A program made the position numbers and the translations under genes. The notes below the pieces were generated by a model. That model had not been told where the DNA came from. It did no database searches and saw only the letters and a program-made list of their open reading frames with translations. From positions 4,801-68,800 of the forward strand of contig JAYFNT010000033.1 in NCBI GenBank assembly GCA_034933285.1: a DNA stretch of 64,000 nt, given 5' to 3'. Source of the DNA: RPRC01 sp034933285. Lineage in GTDB: Bacteria; Desulfobacterota; Desulfuromonadia; Geobacterales; Geobacteraceae. Of the stretch, positions 22,213 to 29,940 are shown piece after piece; the first letter of the stretch is position 1, and each line of letters begins with the position of its first letter.

Positions 22213-23336
22213 ACCTGGATGCCCTGGTCCCCGAATACGTCCGCTGTTTCCAGGCCTATGTGCCGAGCCGGCCCGATCACCTGCTGAAGCGGGAATACGG
22301 CACTTTAGTGCTCCATCGCCTCAACAACAACGAGAACCCGCTGGGACCGCCCCCGGCCGCGGCCCGCGTCATCGCATCTTTTCCCCCGGATCTGGCCGCC
22401 GTCTACCCGAGCGGAGATTCCTACGACCTGCGCGAGGCCCTGGGCCGCCGCTTCAGCGTATCGCCCGACCGCATCCTGGTGGGCAACGGTTCCTGTGAAG
22501 TGATCTCGTCGGTGATCAAGGCGTTCTGCCAGCCCGGGGACAACATCGTCACCGCCGACAAGACCTTTGCCGTCTACGAATGGGTGGCCGAGTTCTCCGG
22601 CATCGAGGCCCGTCTCGTTCCGCTCCGCGACCACGCCTTCGACCCGCAGGGCATGCTGGACCGGATCGACGGCCGCACCAAGATCGTCTTCGTCTGCAAT
22701 CCCAACAACCCGACCGGCAGCTTCTGGACGCGGCAGGTGCTGGCCGATTTCCTGGAAAAGGCCGGCCAGGAGCGGATCGTCGTGGTGGACGAGGCATACC
22801 GGGAGTTCGTGGAGGACGGGCAGTATCCGGATGCAGTGGCATTGATGGAGCGCTTTCCCAATGTCGTGGCCTTTCGCACGTTCTCCAAAATGTACGCCCT
22901 TGCGGGTCTCAGGTCCGGGTACCTGGTGGGGAGCGGCGACGTGGTGGACGTCATCCGGCGCACCAGCGTCGCTTATTCGGTGAATGTGCAGGCCCAGCAG
23001 GCAGCGCTGGCGGCCCTGTCCGACGATGCCGGCCACATAGCGGCCACCCGCGCCATGGTCCGGGAGGCAAAGGCATTCCTTTGCCGGGCCTGCGACGGAC
23101 TCGGGCTGGAAACGGTCAGCGGGGAGGGGAATTACCTGATGATCCGTGTTCCGGTCAACGACATGCTCATGTACCGGCGGTTGATGAAACGGGGCATGAT
23201 GGTCCGTTCCATGACCGGGTTCCGCTACCCGGGGTGGATCCGGGTCACCCTGCGTGAGATGGCGGTGATGGAAGCCTTTGCCCATTCCCTTGGCGAGGAG
23301 GTGCGGTTGATCCGCGCACAAGGGAGTTCGGCATGA
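22209..23336 (+). CDS. HisC-like PLP aminotransferase (class I/II)
   Basis: A 375-residue fold-type I aminotransferase related to histidinol-phosphate and aromatic aminotransferases. Landmarks are LNNNENPLGPPP at the start, VGNGSCEVISSVI, NPNNPTG (164-170), VVDEAYREF (192-200, Asp194 binding the pyridine nitrogen) and TFSKMYALAGLRSGY with Schiff-base Lys227. The TFSK form is typical of HisC-type enzymes. It is embedded in the operon with 4-nt overlaps on both sides, so histidine synthesis is unlikely to be its job; converting the LuxC-type aldehyde to an amine, or supplying an amino/keto acid, fits better. Start 22209 is the first ATG after the upstream overlap. Confidence 0.85.
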   Translation: MNLDALVPEYVRCFQAYVPSRPDHLLKREYGTLVLHRLNNNENPLGPPPAAARVIASFPPDLAAVYPSGDSYDLREALGRRFSVSPDRILVGNGSCEVISSVIKAFCQPGDNIVTADKTFAVYEWVAEFSGIEARLVPLRDHAFDPQGMLDRIDGRTKIVFVCNPNNPTGSFWTRQVLADFLEKAGQERIVVVDEAYREFVEDGQYPDAVALMERFPNVVAFRTFSKMYALAGLRSGYLVGSGDVVDVIRRTSVAYSVNVQAQQAALAALSDDAGHIAATRAMVREAKAFLCRACDGLGLETVSGEGNYLMIRVPVNDMLMYRRLMKRGMMVRSMTGFRYPGWIRVTLREMAVMEAFAHSLGEEVRLIRAQGSSA

Positions 23337-25633
23337 ACGGAGAGCGGCAGGCGCTGGAAATCGGCAGGCCCGCGGCCCGCGGCGACGCCCCGGCAAAGGC
23401 GTCCGGGCAGGAACGGTTCGCCTCCGACCACTATCCCGGCGACATGGTCTGGGCCGGCGCCGTGCGGGCAGGCGTCCCCCACGGCAGGCTCCTTGGCGTG
23501 GACGCGGCAGCGGCCCTTGCCGTGCCCGGAGTGCTCAGGGTGCTGACCGCTGCCGATGTGCCCGGCCCGAACCGCCACGGCATCATCCTCAAAGACATGC
23601 CGGTGCTGGCCGATGATCTGGTGCGCTACAGCGGAGACGCGGTCGCGCTGGTGCTTGCCGGGACACGGGAGTCGCTGCGGCTGGCTGTTCCGCTGGTGCG
23701 TCCGCTCATCGAGCCCCTGCCGGCCGTGTTCGATCCTGAAGCGGCCATGGCGGAAGGCGCTCCCCGGCTGCATGAGGACCGGGAGAACAACCTGCTCATG
23801 GATGCGGAAATCCGTAAGGGCGATTATCTGGGCGCATTCGAAGAGTGCGATGCAGTGGTCGCGGAAGAGTTCTCGACCCCGGTCCAGGCCCACGCGTTTC
23901 TCGAAACCGAAAACGGTGTGGCGCGCTGTGCGGAAGACGGCTCGATCGACATGACCGTGTCTACCCAGTCCCCTTTCCGCGACCGGTTGGAGATCGGCCA
24001 TGCCCTGGGCATGCCTTACGACAAGTTCCGCATCTCCAGCCCGAGCCTGGGAGGCGGGTTCGGCGGCAAGGACGGCGCGACCGTGCAGTGCCTCCTGGCG
24101 CTGGCCGCGCTGCATGCCGGGGGGCGGCCGGTCAAGATGCACTGGGACCGGGAGGAAAACTTCACGGCCGGCTACAAGCGCCACGGCTGCCGGCTCCGCT
24201 ACCGGCTGGGCGCGAAACGTGACGGGACGCTGCATGCCCTTTGCTGCGAACTGCTCTACGACACCGGCGCCTATGCCCATCTGGGGGGCGAGGTGATGGA
24301 GCTGGGCATGGAGCATGCCGGCGGACCCTACCGCATCCCCCACCTGCTGGTCAAAGGCAGGTGCGTCTTCACCAACAACCCGGTGGCCGGCGCCATGCGC
24401 GCTTTCGGCGTCTGCCAGGTCACGTTCGCCTTCGAATCGATGATCGATCTCCTGGCGGAAAAGCTGGGCATGGACCCGCTGGAGCTGCGGCAGCGCAACG
24501 CCCTGGTGGAGGGCGACACCAACTGCGCCGGGGTGCGGCTGGTCACCTCCACCGGCGTGGCCGGATGCCTGGATTTGATCAAGAACCACCCGCTCTGGCT
24601 GGGGCGCGATCTGTGGAAGCGCGAGGCTCCGCCCGGCGTCCGGCGCGGCGTGGGGCTGGCAGCGGTGTTCAATGCGGCAGGCTATGGCGACAAGGTCCGC
24701 GACTCGGCCATTGCAAAGGTGGAACTCTCCCCAACTGGAGAGATCGTGGTATACAACGCCGTATCGGACATGGGCCAGGGGAACTCCGCTGCCTTCCTGC
24801 AGATGGCCGGGCATATCCTGGGCCAGGATGCCGGGCGCATGCGGCTCGTGCAGCCGGACACCACGGTCTGCTACCCGTCGGGATCGTCATCCGCCGGCCG
24901 CACCACCTATACCTACGGCAATGCGCTGGCTAAGGCCTGCGAGGAACTCAGGGCCCGCCTGATCAACCGGGCCGGGATGCTGCTCTTCATCGACAACGAC
25001 CGGGGCCTGCGGCTCGTCCCCGGGATGGTGGTGCACCCAGCCAGCGGACGCGAAGTGCCGCTGGAGCGCCTTGCTGGATTCATGCCCCGGGAGGACCGGG
25101 TCTGCATCAGCCAGTTCGTGGCCCCGGTCTGCGACGAGGTTCCGGATACCGCGAAAGGGTTCTTCATCGGTTTCCCCCACGTGATCTTCGCCTACGGAGC
25201 GCACCTGGCCCGCATCGAGGTCGACCTGGCGACCGGCGTGATCCGTGTCGCCGATTACCTCGCGGCCACGGACGGCGGCGCGGTGATCAATCCCGCCATG
25301 TTCGACCAGCAGATCCATGGCGGAGTGGCCCAGGGGCTCGGCTACGCCCTGACCGAGGAGCTGGTGAACCGCGAGGGCGTGGTGCTGAACCGCGACCTGG
25401 GAACCTACCTGGTGCCGGGGGCGCTCGATGTTCCGGACATGGTTTCCATCCCGTGCCGCGGCAAGGAGGATACCGGTCCGTTCGGCATGAAGGGTGTCGG
25501 CGAGGTTGCCATGAACGGTCCCCTGCCGGCAGTGGCCAACGCGCTCGCCGATGCGTGCGGGATACGGCTGTGCCATGGGCCGCTTACCCCGGTGCGGGTT
25601 CTCGCGGCATTAGGGGCGAAGGATGAATTATGA
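23333..25633 (+). CDS. Molybdenum hydroxylase large subunit (xanthine dehydrogenase family)
   Basis: A 766-residue molybdopterin-binding subunit. The N-terminal aldehyde oxidase/xanthine dehydrogenase a/b hammerhead (about 20-130) is followed by the Mo-binding part with SLGGGFGGKDG (about 237-247), AMRAFGVCQ (normally AxRGFG), MGQGNSAAF and GMKGVGEVAMNG, whose Glu724 is in the position of the catalytic base. The residue after GE is Val where Pro is usual. Such enzymes oxidise aldehydes, N-heterocycles, purines or nicotinate with water as oxygen donor. It forms a complex with the following [2Fe-2S] and FAD subunits. Its place behind aldehyde-forming and aminotransferase genes points to oxidation or ring hydroxylation of the product, but purine metabolism is not excluded. 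Confidence 0.88.
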   Translation: MNGERQALEIGRPAARGDAPAKASGQERFASDHYPGDMVWAGAVRAGVPHGRLLGVDAAAALAVPGVLRVLTAADVPGPNRHGIILKDMPVLADDLVRYSGDAVALVLAGTRESLRLAVPLVRPLIEPLPAVFDPEAAMAEGAPRLHEDRENNLLMDAEIRKGDYLGAFEECDAVVAEEFSTPVQAHAFLETENGVARCAEDGSIDMTVSTQSPFRDRLEIGHALGMPYDKFRISSPSLGGGFGGKDGATVQCLLALAALHAGGRPVKMHWDREENFTAGYKRHGCRLRYRLGAKRDGTLHALCCELLYDTGAYAHLGGEVMELGMEHAGGPYRIPHLLVKGRCVFTNNPVAGAMRAFGVCQVTFAFESMIDLLAEKLGMDPLELRQRNALVEGDTNCAGVRLVTSTGVAGCLDLIKNHPLWLGRDLWKREAPPGVRRGVGLAAVFNAAGYGDKVRDSAIAKVELSPTGEIVVYNAVSDMGQGNSAAFLQMAGHILGQDAGRMRLVQPDTTVCYPSGSSSAGRTTYTYGNALAKACEELRARLINRAGMLLFIDNDRGLRLVPGMVVHPASGREVPLERLAGFMPREDRVCISQFVAPVCDEVPDTAKGFFIGFPHVIFAYGAHLARIEVDLATGVIRVADYLAATDGGAVINPAMFDQQIHGGVAQGLGYALTEELVNREGVVLNRDLGTYLVPGALDVPDMVSIPCRGKEDTGPFGMKGVGEVAMNGPLPAVANALADACGIRLCHGPLTPVRVLAALGAKDEL

Positions 25634-25649
25634 AGGATGAAGGAAAATC

Positions 25650-26129
25650 GTGAAACTGACCTTTGAGCTCAATGAAGTCGAGATAAGGATCGATGCCCCT
25701 GCGGACCGGCGGGTGGTGGACCTGTTGCGGGAGGACCTGGGGCTGACCGGGACCAAGGAGGGGTGCGGCACCGGGGAATGCGGCGCCTGCACGGTCCTGG
25801 TGAACGGCGAGGCCCGTCTCTCCTGCCTGATGGTGGCGGGGCAGCTCGAGGGAGCGCGCGTTACGACCGTCGAGGGCCTGAGCCTTACCCCGGAAGGGGC
25901 GATTGTGCGGCGGGCGTTCGTCGAAGAGGGCGCGGTCCAGTGCGGCTACTGCACGCCTGGTATGGAAATGGCGGCCATGGACCTGCTGCGGCGGGATCCC
26001 GCGCCGAGCCGTGAACTGATCAGGGAGGGGCTCTCCGGCAATATCTGCCGCTGCACCGGTTACGTGAAAATAGTGGATGCGGTCGAGCGCGCGGCCCGGG
26101 AAATCCGTGAACAGCGGGAGGGAGCATGA
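25650..26129 (+). CDS. Molybdenum hydroxylase [2Fe-2S] subunit
   Basis: A 159-residue CoxS/XdhC-type small subunit with two iron-sulfur clusters. The plant-ferredoxin cluster uses Cys39, Cys44, Cys47 (GCGTGECGACT) and Cys59; the second uses Cys98, Cys101, Cys133 and Cys135 (QCGYCTPGM, NICRCTGY). It passes electrons from the Mo centre to the FAD subunit. The start is GTG at 25650 behind GAAGGAAAATC, with the downstream gene overlapping by 4 nt. All eight ligands are present, so the chain should be functional. Confidence 0.93.
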   Translation: MKLTFELNEVEIRIDAPADRRVVDLLREDLGLTGTKEGCGTGECGACTVLVNGEARLSCLMVAGQLEGARVTTVEGLSLTPEGAIVRRAFVEEGAVQCGYCTPGMEMAAMDLLRRDPAPSRELIREGLSGNICRCTGYVKIVDAVERAAREIREQREGA

Positions 26130-26974
26130 GGACGGTCCTGTCGCCATCCCGCCTCGAAGAGGTTTTCCCCCTGCTGGAAAGTCATCCCGAAGCCCTGCTG
26201 ATGTCGGGCGGAACCGACCTGCTGGTCAGGCTGCGGGCTGATGCGGGCGCTGACCACCGCCCACTCGTCCTGCTGGCAAACGTGGCCGAGCTGCAGGGCA
26301 TAATGGATACCGGCGGGGAAATCTCTATCGGCGCGGCCACGACCATGAAAAGCCTGATGGCGGACCCGCTTGTTGCTTGCCATGCGCCGCTCCTCGTCCA
26401 GGCCGCCCGCACCGTCGGAGGTCCGGCGATCAGGAACATGGCCACCATCGGCGGCAACATCAGCACCGCATCCCCGGCCGGGGACACCCTGCCGCCGCTG
26501 CATGTCCTGGGCGCCGAGGTCGAACTTGCATCCCGGCAGGGAATGCGCAGGGCGCCGATTGGAGAATTCGTGGCAGGCCCCGGCAGGACGCGGCTCCATG
26601 GCCGCGAGGTCATCACCCGTATATTTGTCCCCTATGGGGGGAGCTTTCCGTTCCAGTCGTTCGTGAAGGTGGGGCTGCGGCGTTCCCTGGCCGTGGCCGT
26701 GACGAGCTTTGCCGGAATGGCCAGGCTTTCCGCCGACGGCCTGGTGGTGGAGGCGCGTTTCGCCTGGGGGAGCGTGGGGCCGACGGTTGTCAGGCTGCCC
26801 GGGCTGGAGGCGGAGCTGGCCGGCGCAAGGCTGGACAGGGATGTGGTCCGCAAAGCTGCCGGGATCGTCCGCGGCAGCGTTTCTCCCATTGACGACATAC
26901 GCGCTTCGGCCGATTACCGGCGCGCCGTGGCCGGAAACCTCCTAGCCGGTTTCCTGGGGGGGATCCATGCCTGA
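26126..26974 (+). CDS. Molybdenum hydroxylase FAD-binding subunit
   Basis: A 282-residue FAD-binding subunit of the CoxM/XdhB type. The FAD motifs LMSGGTDLLVRLR (about 28-40) and TIGGNISTASPAGDTLPPL (about 108-126) are intact, and the C-terminal CO-dehydrogenase flavoprotein domain ends in AVAGNLLAGF. It lacks the cysteine-rich insertion that binds a [4Fe-4S] cluster in 4-hydroxybenzoyl-CoA reductase (only one cysteine is visible), which argues against a reductive aromatic role and for an oxidative one with a soluble acceptor. It overlaps the following MFS gene by 8 nt. Confidence 0.9.
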   Translation: MRTVLSPSRLEEVFPLLESHPEALLMSGGTDLLVRLRADAGADHRPLVLLANVAELQGIMDTGGEISIGAATTMKSLMADPLVACHAPLLVQAARTVGGPAIRNMATIGGNISTASPAGDTLPPLHVLGAEVELASRQGMRRAPIGEFVAGPGRTRLHGREVITRIFVPYGGSFPFQSFVKVGLRRSLAVAVTSFAGMARLSADGLVVEARFAWGSVGPTVVRLPGLEAELAGARLDRDVVRKAAGIVRGSVSPIDDIRASADYRRAVAGNLLAGFLGGIHA

Positions 26975-28166
26975 GAATTCAGGACTCTTCACTCCCGGCT
27001 TCCTGGCGCTCAACCTCCAGTTCGCTCTGGTTACGGCCATTGCCGCGGCGTTTTTCGGCTTCTCGGGCTATCTCCAGCACCTGGGCGTAAACCCTGCCAC
27101 TGCCGGTTTCATCATCAGTGCCGATGCCCTGGCAGCGCTGATCGTCCAACCTCTCATCACCCCCCTGATACACTCCGGCACGTCACGCCGCTGGCTCCTG
27201 GCCGGTTCGACAGTCCTTGCCGCTGCGCTGTTCACGGAAGGCCGCGTGACATCAGTCCCGTTCCTGGTTGCCGCACGCCTGCTGCAGGGGGCCGGGTTCA
27301 TTTGCGTCGTGTCAGCCCTGGTAACCATGATCGTACAGTTCATCCCCCCGCAGATGAGCGGCCGCGCATTCGGCTGGGTTTCCCTGGTGCGGCTGATCCC
27401 CTATGCGCTGATTCCCCCTCTCTTCGACATACTCAGGATTGTGCCTGCGTCTTTCGGTGCAGTGCTGGACATTGCCGCACTGGCAGCGTTCGTCCCGGTC
27501 CTTGCACTTGCGCTGCCGCTGCCACTGCCACGGCAGGCCGCAAGCCGGGACAGCGACCGCCCCCCGGGGCTGGCAGGCATGCTCGAAAGCCTGCGGTCCG
27601 GCGCGGTGCAAATGCTGCTCCTCTCCACGCTGCTCTTTTTCTGCGGCTATTCCGCCGTATTCTTCTATCTCAAGCAGTTCGGGGCCGGCAGGGGGATCGC
27701 CAATGTCAGCCTCTTCTTCTCTGTCGCAACGATTGTGATGATCGCCGTCAGGCTTTTTGGGGGATGGATGTTCGACCGCTACAGCAAGGTCCTGCTCTGC
27801 AGCGCCGGCCTGCTGATGGCAGCCGTTTCATATGCGCTGCTGCCGGCCTATGCCGCAGGCAGGGTTTTCTACCTTTTGGCGGTGCTTGCGGGGTTGGGGT
27901 GGGGCATTGCGATGCCGCTCCAGGCTGCCGTCATGTTCGACGTGTCCGGCCCCCGGTCACGCGGTATGAACCAGAATCTCCTGATCGTCATGATGCAGGG
28001 CGGATTTTTCCTGGGACCGTTCCTGGGAGGCCAGATAATCTCCGCTTTCGGTTACAACGCTCTCTTCCTTTGCCTCGCGGACGTGACCCTGCTTGCCATG
28101 TTCATGATGGCCCGCGTCAGGATTTTTTCCTGTAGCGTGCCGAAAGAGAAACTTTCCGGCGGGTAG
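26967..28166 (+). CDS. MFS transporter, last gene of the large operon
   Basis: A 399-residue, 12-helix major facilitator of the drug/natural-product type, unrelated in sequence to the one at 8795. The loop 2-3 region and the strings of hydrophobic helices with GxxxG patterns (for example LQGAGFICVVSAL) are clear. It overlaps the FAD-subunit gene by 8 nt and is followed 18 nt later by an intrinsic terminator, which sets the operon end. It may export the product or import the acid substrate. Confidence 0.82.
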   Translation: MPENSGLFTPGFLALNLQFALVTAIAAAFFGFSGYLQHLGVNPATAGFIISADALAALIVQPLITPLIHSGTSRRWLLAGSTVLAAALFTEGRVTSVPFLVAARLLQGAGFICVVSALVTMIVQFIPPQMSGRAFGWVSLVRLIPYALIPPLFDILRIVPASFGAVLDIAALAAFVPVLALALPLPLPRQAASRDSDRPPGLAGMLESLRSGAVQMLLLSTLLFFCGYSAVFFYLKQFGAGRGIANVSLFFSVATIVMIAVRLFGGWMFDRYSKVLLCSAGLLMAAVSYALLPAYAAGRVFYLLAVLAGLGWGIAMPLQAAVMFDVSGPRSRGMNQNLLIVMMQGGFFLGPFLGGQIISAFGYNALFLCLADVTLLAMFMMARVRIFSCSVPKEKLSGG

Positions 28167-28184
28167 AAGAACGGTTCCTTGTGC

Positions 28185-28217
28185 TAAAAAAGCCCCTTGA
28201 ATTCAAGGGGCTTTTTT
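28185..28217. terminator. Bidirectional intrinsic terminator
   Basis: A near-perfect inverted repeat AAGCCCCTTGAATTCAAGG-GGCTT (stem of about 11 bp around an EcoRI-like centre), flanked by A5 on the left and T6 on the right. It works in both directions: it ends the 5.07-28.17 kb operon on the plus strand and the cold-shock gene on the minus strand. Confidence 0.9.
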
Positions 28218-28235
28218 GCCGTATGCGCAAAGTTC

Positions 28236-28436
28236 TCAAACTTTTCTTACGTTTGCTGCCTGAAGTCCTTTGGGACCTTTGACCACATCGAATTCAACAT
28301 CATCCCCTTCTTGAAGGGATTTGAATCCTTCACCAGTGATAGCGGAAAAATGACAAAAAACATCTTCACCATTTTCCTGCTCAATGAAACCAAAACCCTT
28401 AGCGTCGTTAAACCATTTTACTTTTCCTTTTGCCAT
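28236..28436 (-). CDS. Cold-shock protein (CspA family)
   Basis: A 66-residue single cold-shock domain beginning MAKGKVKWFNDAKGFGFI, with RNP1 (KGFGFI) and RNP2 (DVFCHFSAI; Cys replaces the usual Val) present, so it should bind single-stranded RNA and DNA as an RNA chaperone. Start 28436 follows CAGGAGAAAGTCAGAAA. The transcript probably has a long AT-rich 5' leader, the usual arrangement for cold-inducible csp genes, though no cold box could be defined. It is monocistronic and shares its terminator with the neighbouring operon. Confidence 0.95.
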   Translation of the reverse strand: MAKGKVKWFNDAKGFGFIEQENGEDVFCHFSAITGEGFKSLQEGDDVEFDVVKGPKGLQAANVRKV

Positions 28437-28768
28437 TTTCTGACTTTCTCCTGACAGTTTGATTTTGACCGGAACCGACTCCGGGCCTTGAGTAGGCCTT
28501 AGCAAGTTAGACTTCCTTGTCAAGGTATTGATCCAGTATCAGTATAAATCATATGTATAAGCCCCAGTGAGTTAATTTGCAAAACTTTTTTTTCAACAGA
28601 ACAGGAATTTTACTTCTATTCGTCCGGAAAGGATTTCCGGATAATATTTTGTGTATGGCATATACGATTGAATCGTCTTTTCACTCTTCGTTTTCTTTAA
28701 TGTTGAGATAAAGAAAGCAGAGCTATTGGACTCTGCCTTTTCACACTTTTCCATATTTGAACAATCCT
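28437..28768. other. AT-rich leader/promoter region of the cold-shock gene
   Basis: No gene is visible. The segment is far richer in A/T than its surroundings and contains a TTGACA (minus strand, about 28530) and several TATA-like hexamers, but no pair is convincing. It probably contains the csp promoter and 5' leader, and the downstream end of the PEP-CTERM gene. Confidence 0.4.
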
Positions 28769-29440
28769 TTATTTTCTGTACATTCTAACTCCCAGAATAC
28801 CTGCGATGCCAATCCCAACAAGCAGCAACGTGCCGGGTTCCGGAACCGGGTTGACCGGAGGAGCCGTTGAAATAGCGCCTACAGCGTCTATATCGGCGCC
28901 TGCCGTTGCACCGTTTCCATAGTTTTGATTCAGATCATCTGTTAATCTGACATAAGAAAAATAGTCGCCTATTCCGAAACCATAAGCATCAATATCAATT
29001 CCGGAAGTACTCCCGGACACCTCACCGACGGCATACCAGTCAGTCCCGTTTCTACTGATCTCAACGAATGTCGCTTCCACAGCTGGACCAACCTCGAAAA
29101 CCCACAGATCAGCGCCTGTATTTCCGTTTCCCGTCAAGGAGTTGTCCGTGAATGCGAGAGTAATGCTTCCTCCTTCACCAAGTGAAACGTACTCTGGAGT
29201 GGCGGCGCCATAGTAGTCGGGAGCACCCAACGCCCTTGTCGTGTCCATATATGGTGCTGTAACCCCACCGGAGCCGACATTATAGGAAATAGCCGCATCC
29301 GCAAACGAAGAAATACCACCGGGAAAATCAACACTTCCATAATAGTTGCCAAACAACTCGGCATGGCATATCCCTATGGGAAAAAGAAATAAAGCAATAG
29401 TTGATACAAAGAGAAGTATTTTTCTGATCATAGCTTCCAT
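28769..29440 (-). CDS. PEP-CTERM sorted surface protein
   Basis: A 223-residue exported protein: signal peptide (about 1-27, ending HAE), a beta-rich extracellular domain with a NGTDWYAVGEVSG segment and a GADIDAVGAI segment near its end, then a classic PEP-CTERM tail: VPEPGT, a hydrophobic helix LLLVGIGIAGILGV and a short basic end RMYRK. Exosortase should cleave at PEP and attach the protein to the surface or exopolysaccharide. Start 29440 (MEAM) follows GGGAGGTGAGAA. Two VPLPA-type proteins lie upstream on the same strand. Function of the extracellular domain is unknown. Confidence 0.85.
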   Translation of the reverse strand: MEAMIRKILLFVSTIALFLFPIGICHAELFGNYYGSVDFPGGISSFADAAISYNVGSGGVTAPYMDTTRALGAPDYYGAATPEYVSLGEGGSITLAFTDNSLTGNGNTGADLWVFEVGPAVEATFVEISRNGTDWYAVGEVSGSTSGIDIDAYGFGIGDYFSYVRLTDDLNQNYGNGATAGADIDAVGAISTAPPVNPVPEPGTLLLVGIGIAGILGVRMYRK

Positions 29441-29890
29441 TTCTCACCTCCCTTTTCTAAGGACTGGACCTCATTTTTTAAGAAAAGTGTCATGTACCCA
29501 TAACAATGCAAATAAACCCCACTTCCAAAAATGCAGCATATCACATGCCAAACATTTAATATGTTGATATTACGATACAATATTACGCGAGGTGTTGCGA
29601 AAAGACTTTGTGTGTAAAAAATATCGACACTGCAACGGGTTGCAATATGTTGTTTCTGCGTAAACCGTCAGCATTGACAACTGTTTTTGTTTATGTACGC
29701 AATTCCGACATGTCAGGTTTATTTTACACTTGAGAGTTGTAAAATAAGGATTCGATGCTGATTTCCAGCCTTGATCGACATTGTCCATTTAGTTACCAGC
29801 ATTTTGCATAGGTTTACTGCAAGTGGGAAAATGCCGGTTTTATTATATTTGTCTACAGTAGTTGAGGGGAACGCTGGTATTTGAGGAGTG
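29441..29890. other. Intergenic region without visible genes
   Basis: About 450 nt of AT-rich sequence between two minus-strand surface-protein genes. It should contain the promoter of the 28769 gene. Short direct repeats such as AATATTACGA / ATATTACGCG occur near 29570, but no RNA gene or coding frame with a ribosome site was found. Confidence 0.35.
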
Positions 29891-29923
29891 AAAATGGGGA
29901 GGGTCGCGGAGTGCAACCCTCCC
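29891..29923 (-). terminator. Intrinsic terminator after the repeat-rich surface protein gene
   Basis: Inverted repeat GGGAGGGT ... ACCCTCCC (29897-29923), with an A-run at 29891-29894 that reads as a T-run on the minus strand. It lies 18 nt past the stop of the 29941 gene. Confidence 0.7.
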
Positions 29924-29940
29924 GGAAGTGAATTAATCAA

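Noticed and set aside
22209..23336. Histidine biosynthesis hisC
   Set aside because: It is sequence-related, but there are no other his genes and it is tightly embedded in the LuxC/LuxE operon.
23333..26974. 4-hydroxybenzoyl-CoA reductase
   Set aside because: The FAD subunit lacks the cysteine insertion for the extra [4Fe-4S] cluster that defines that enzyme.
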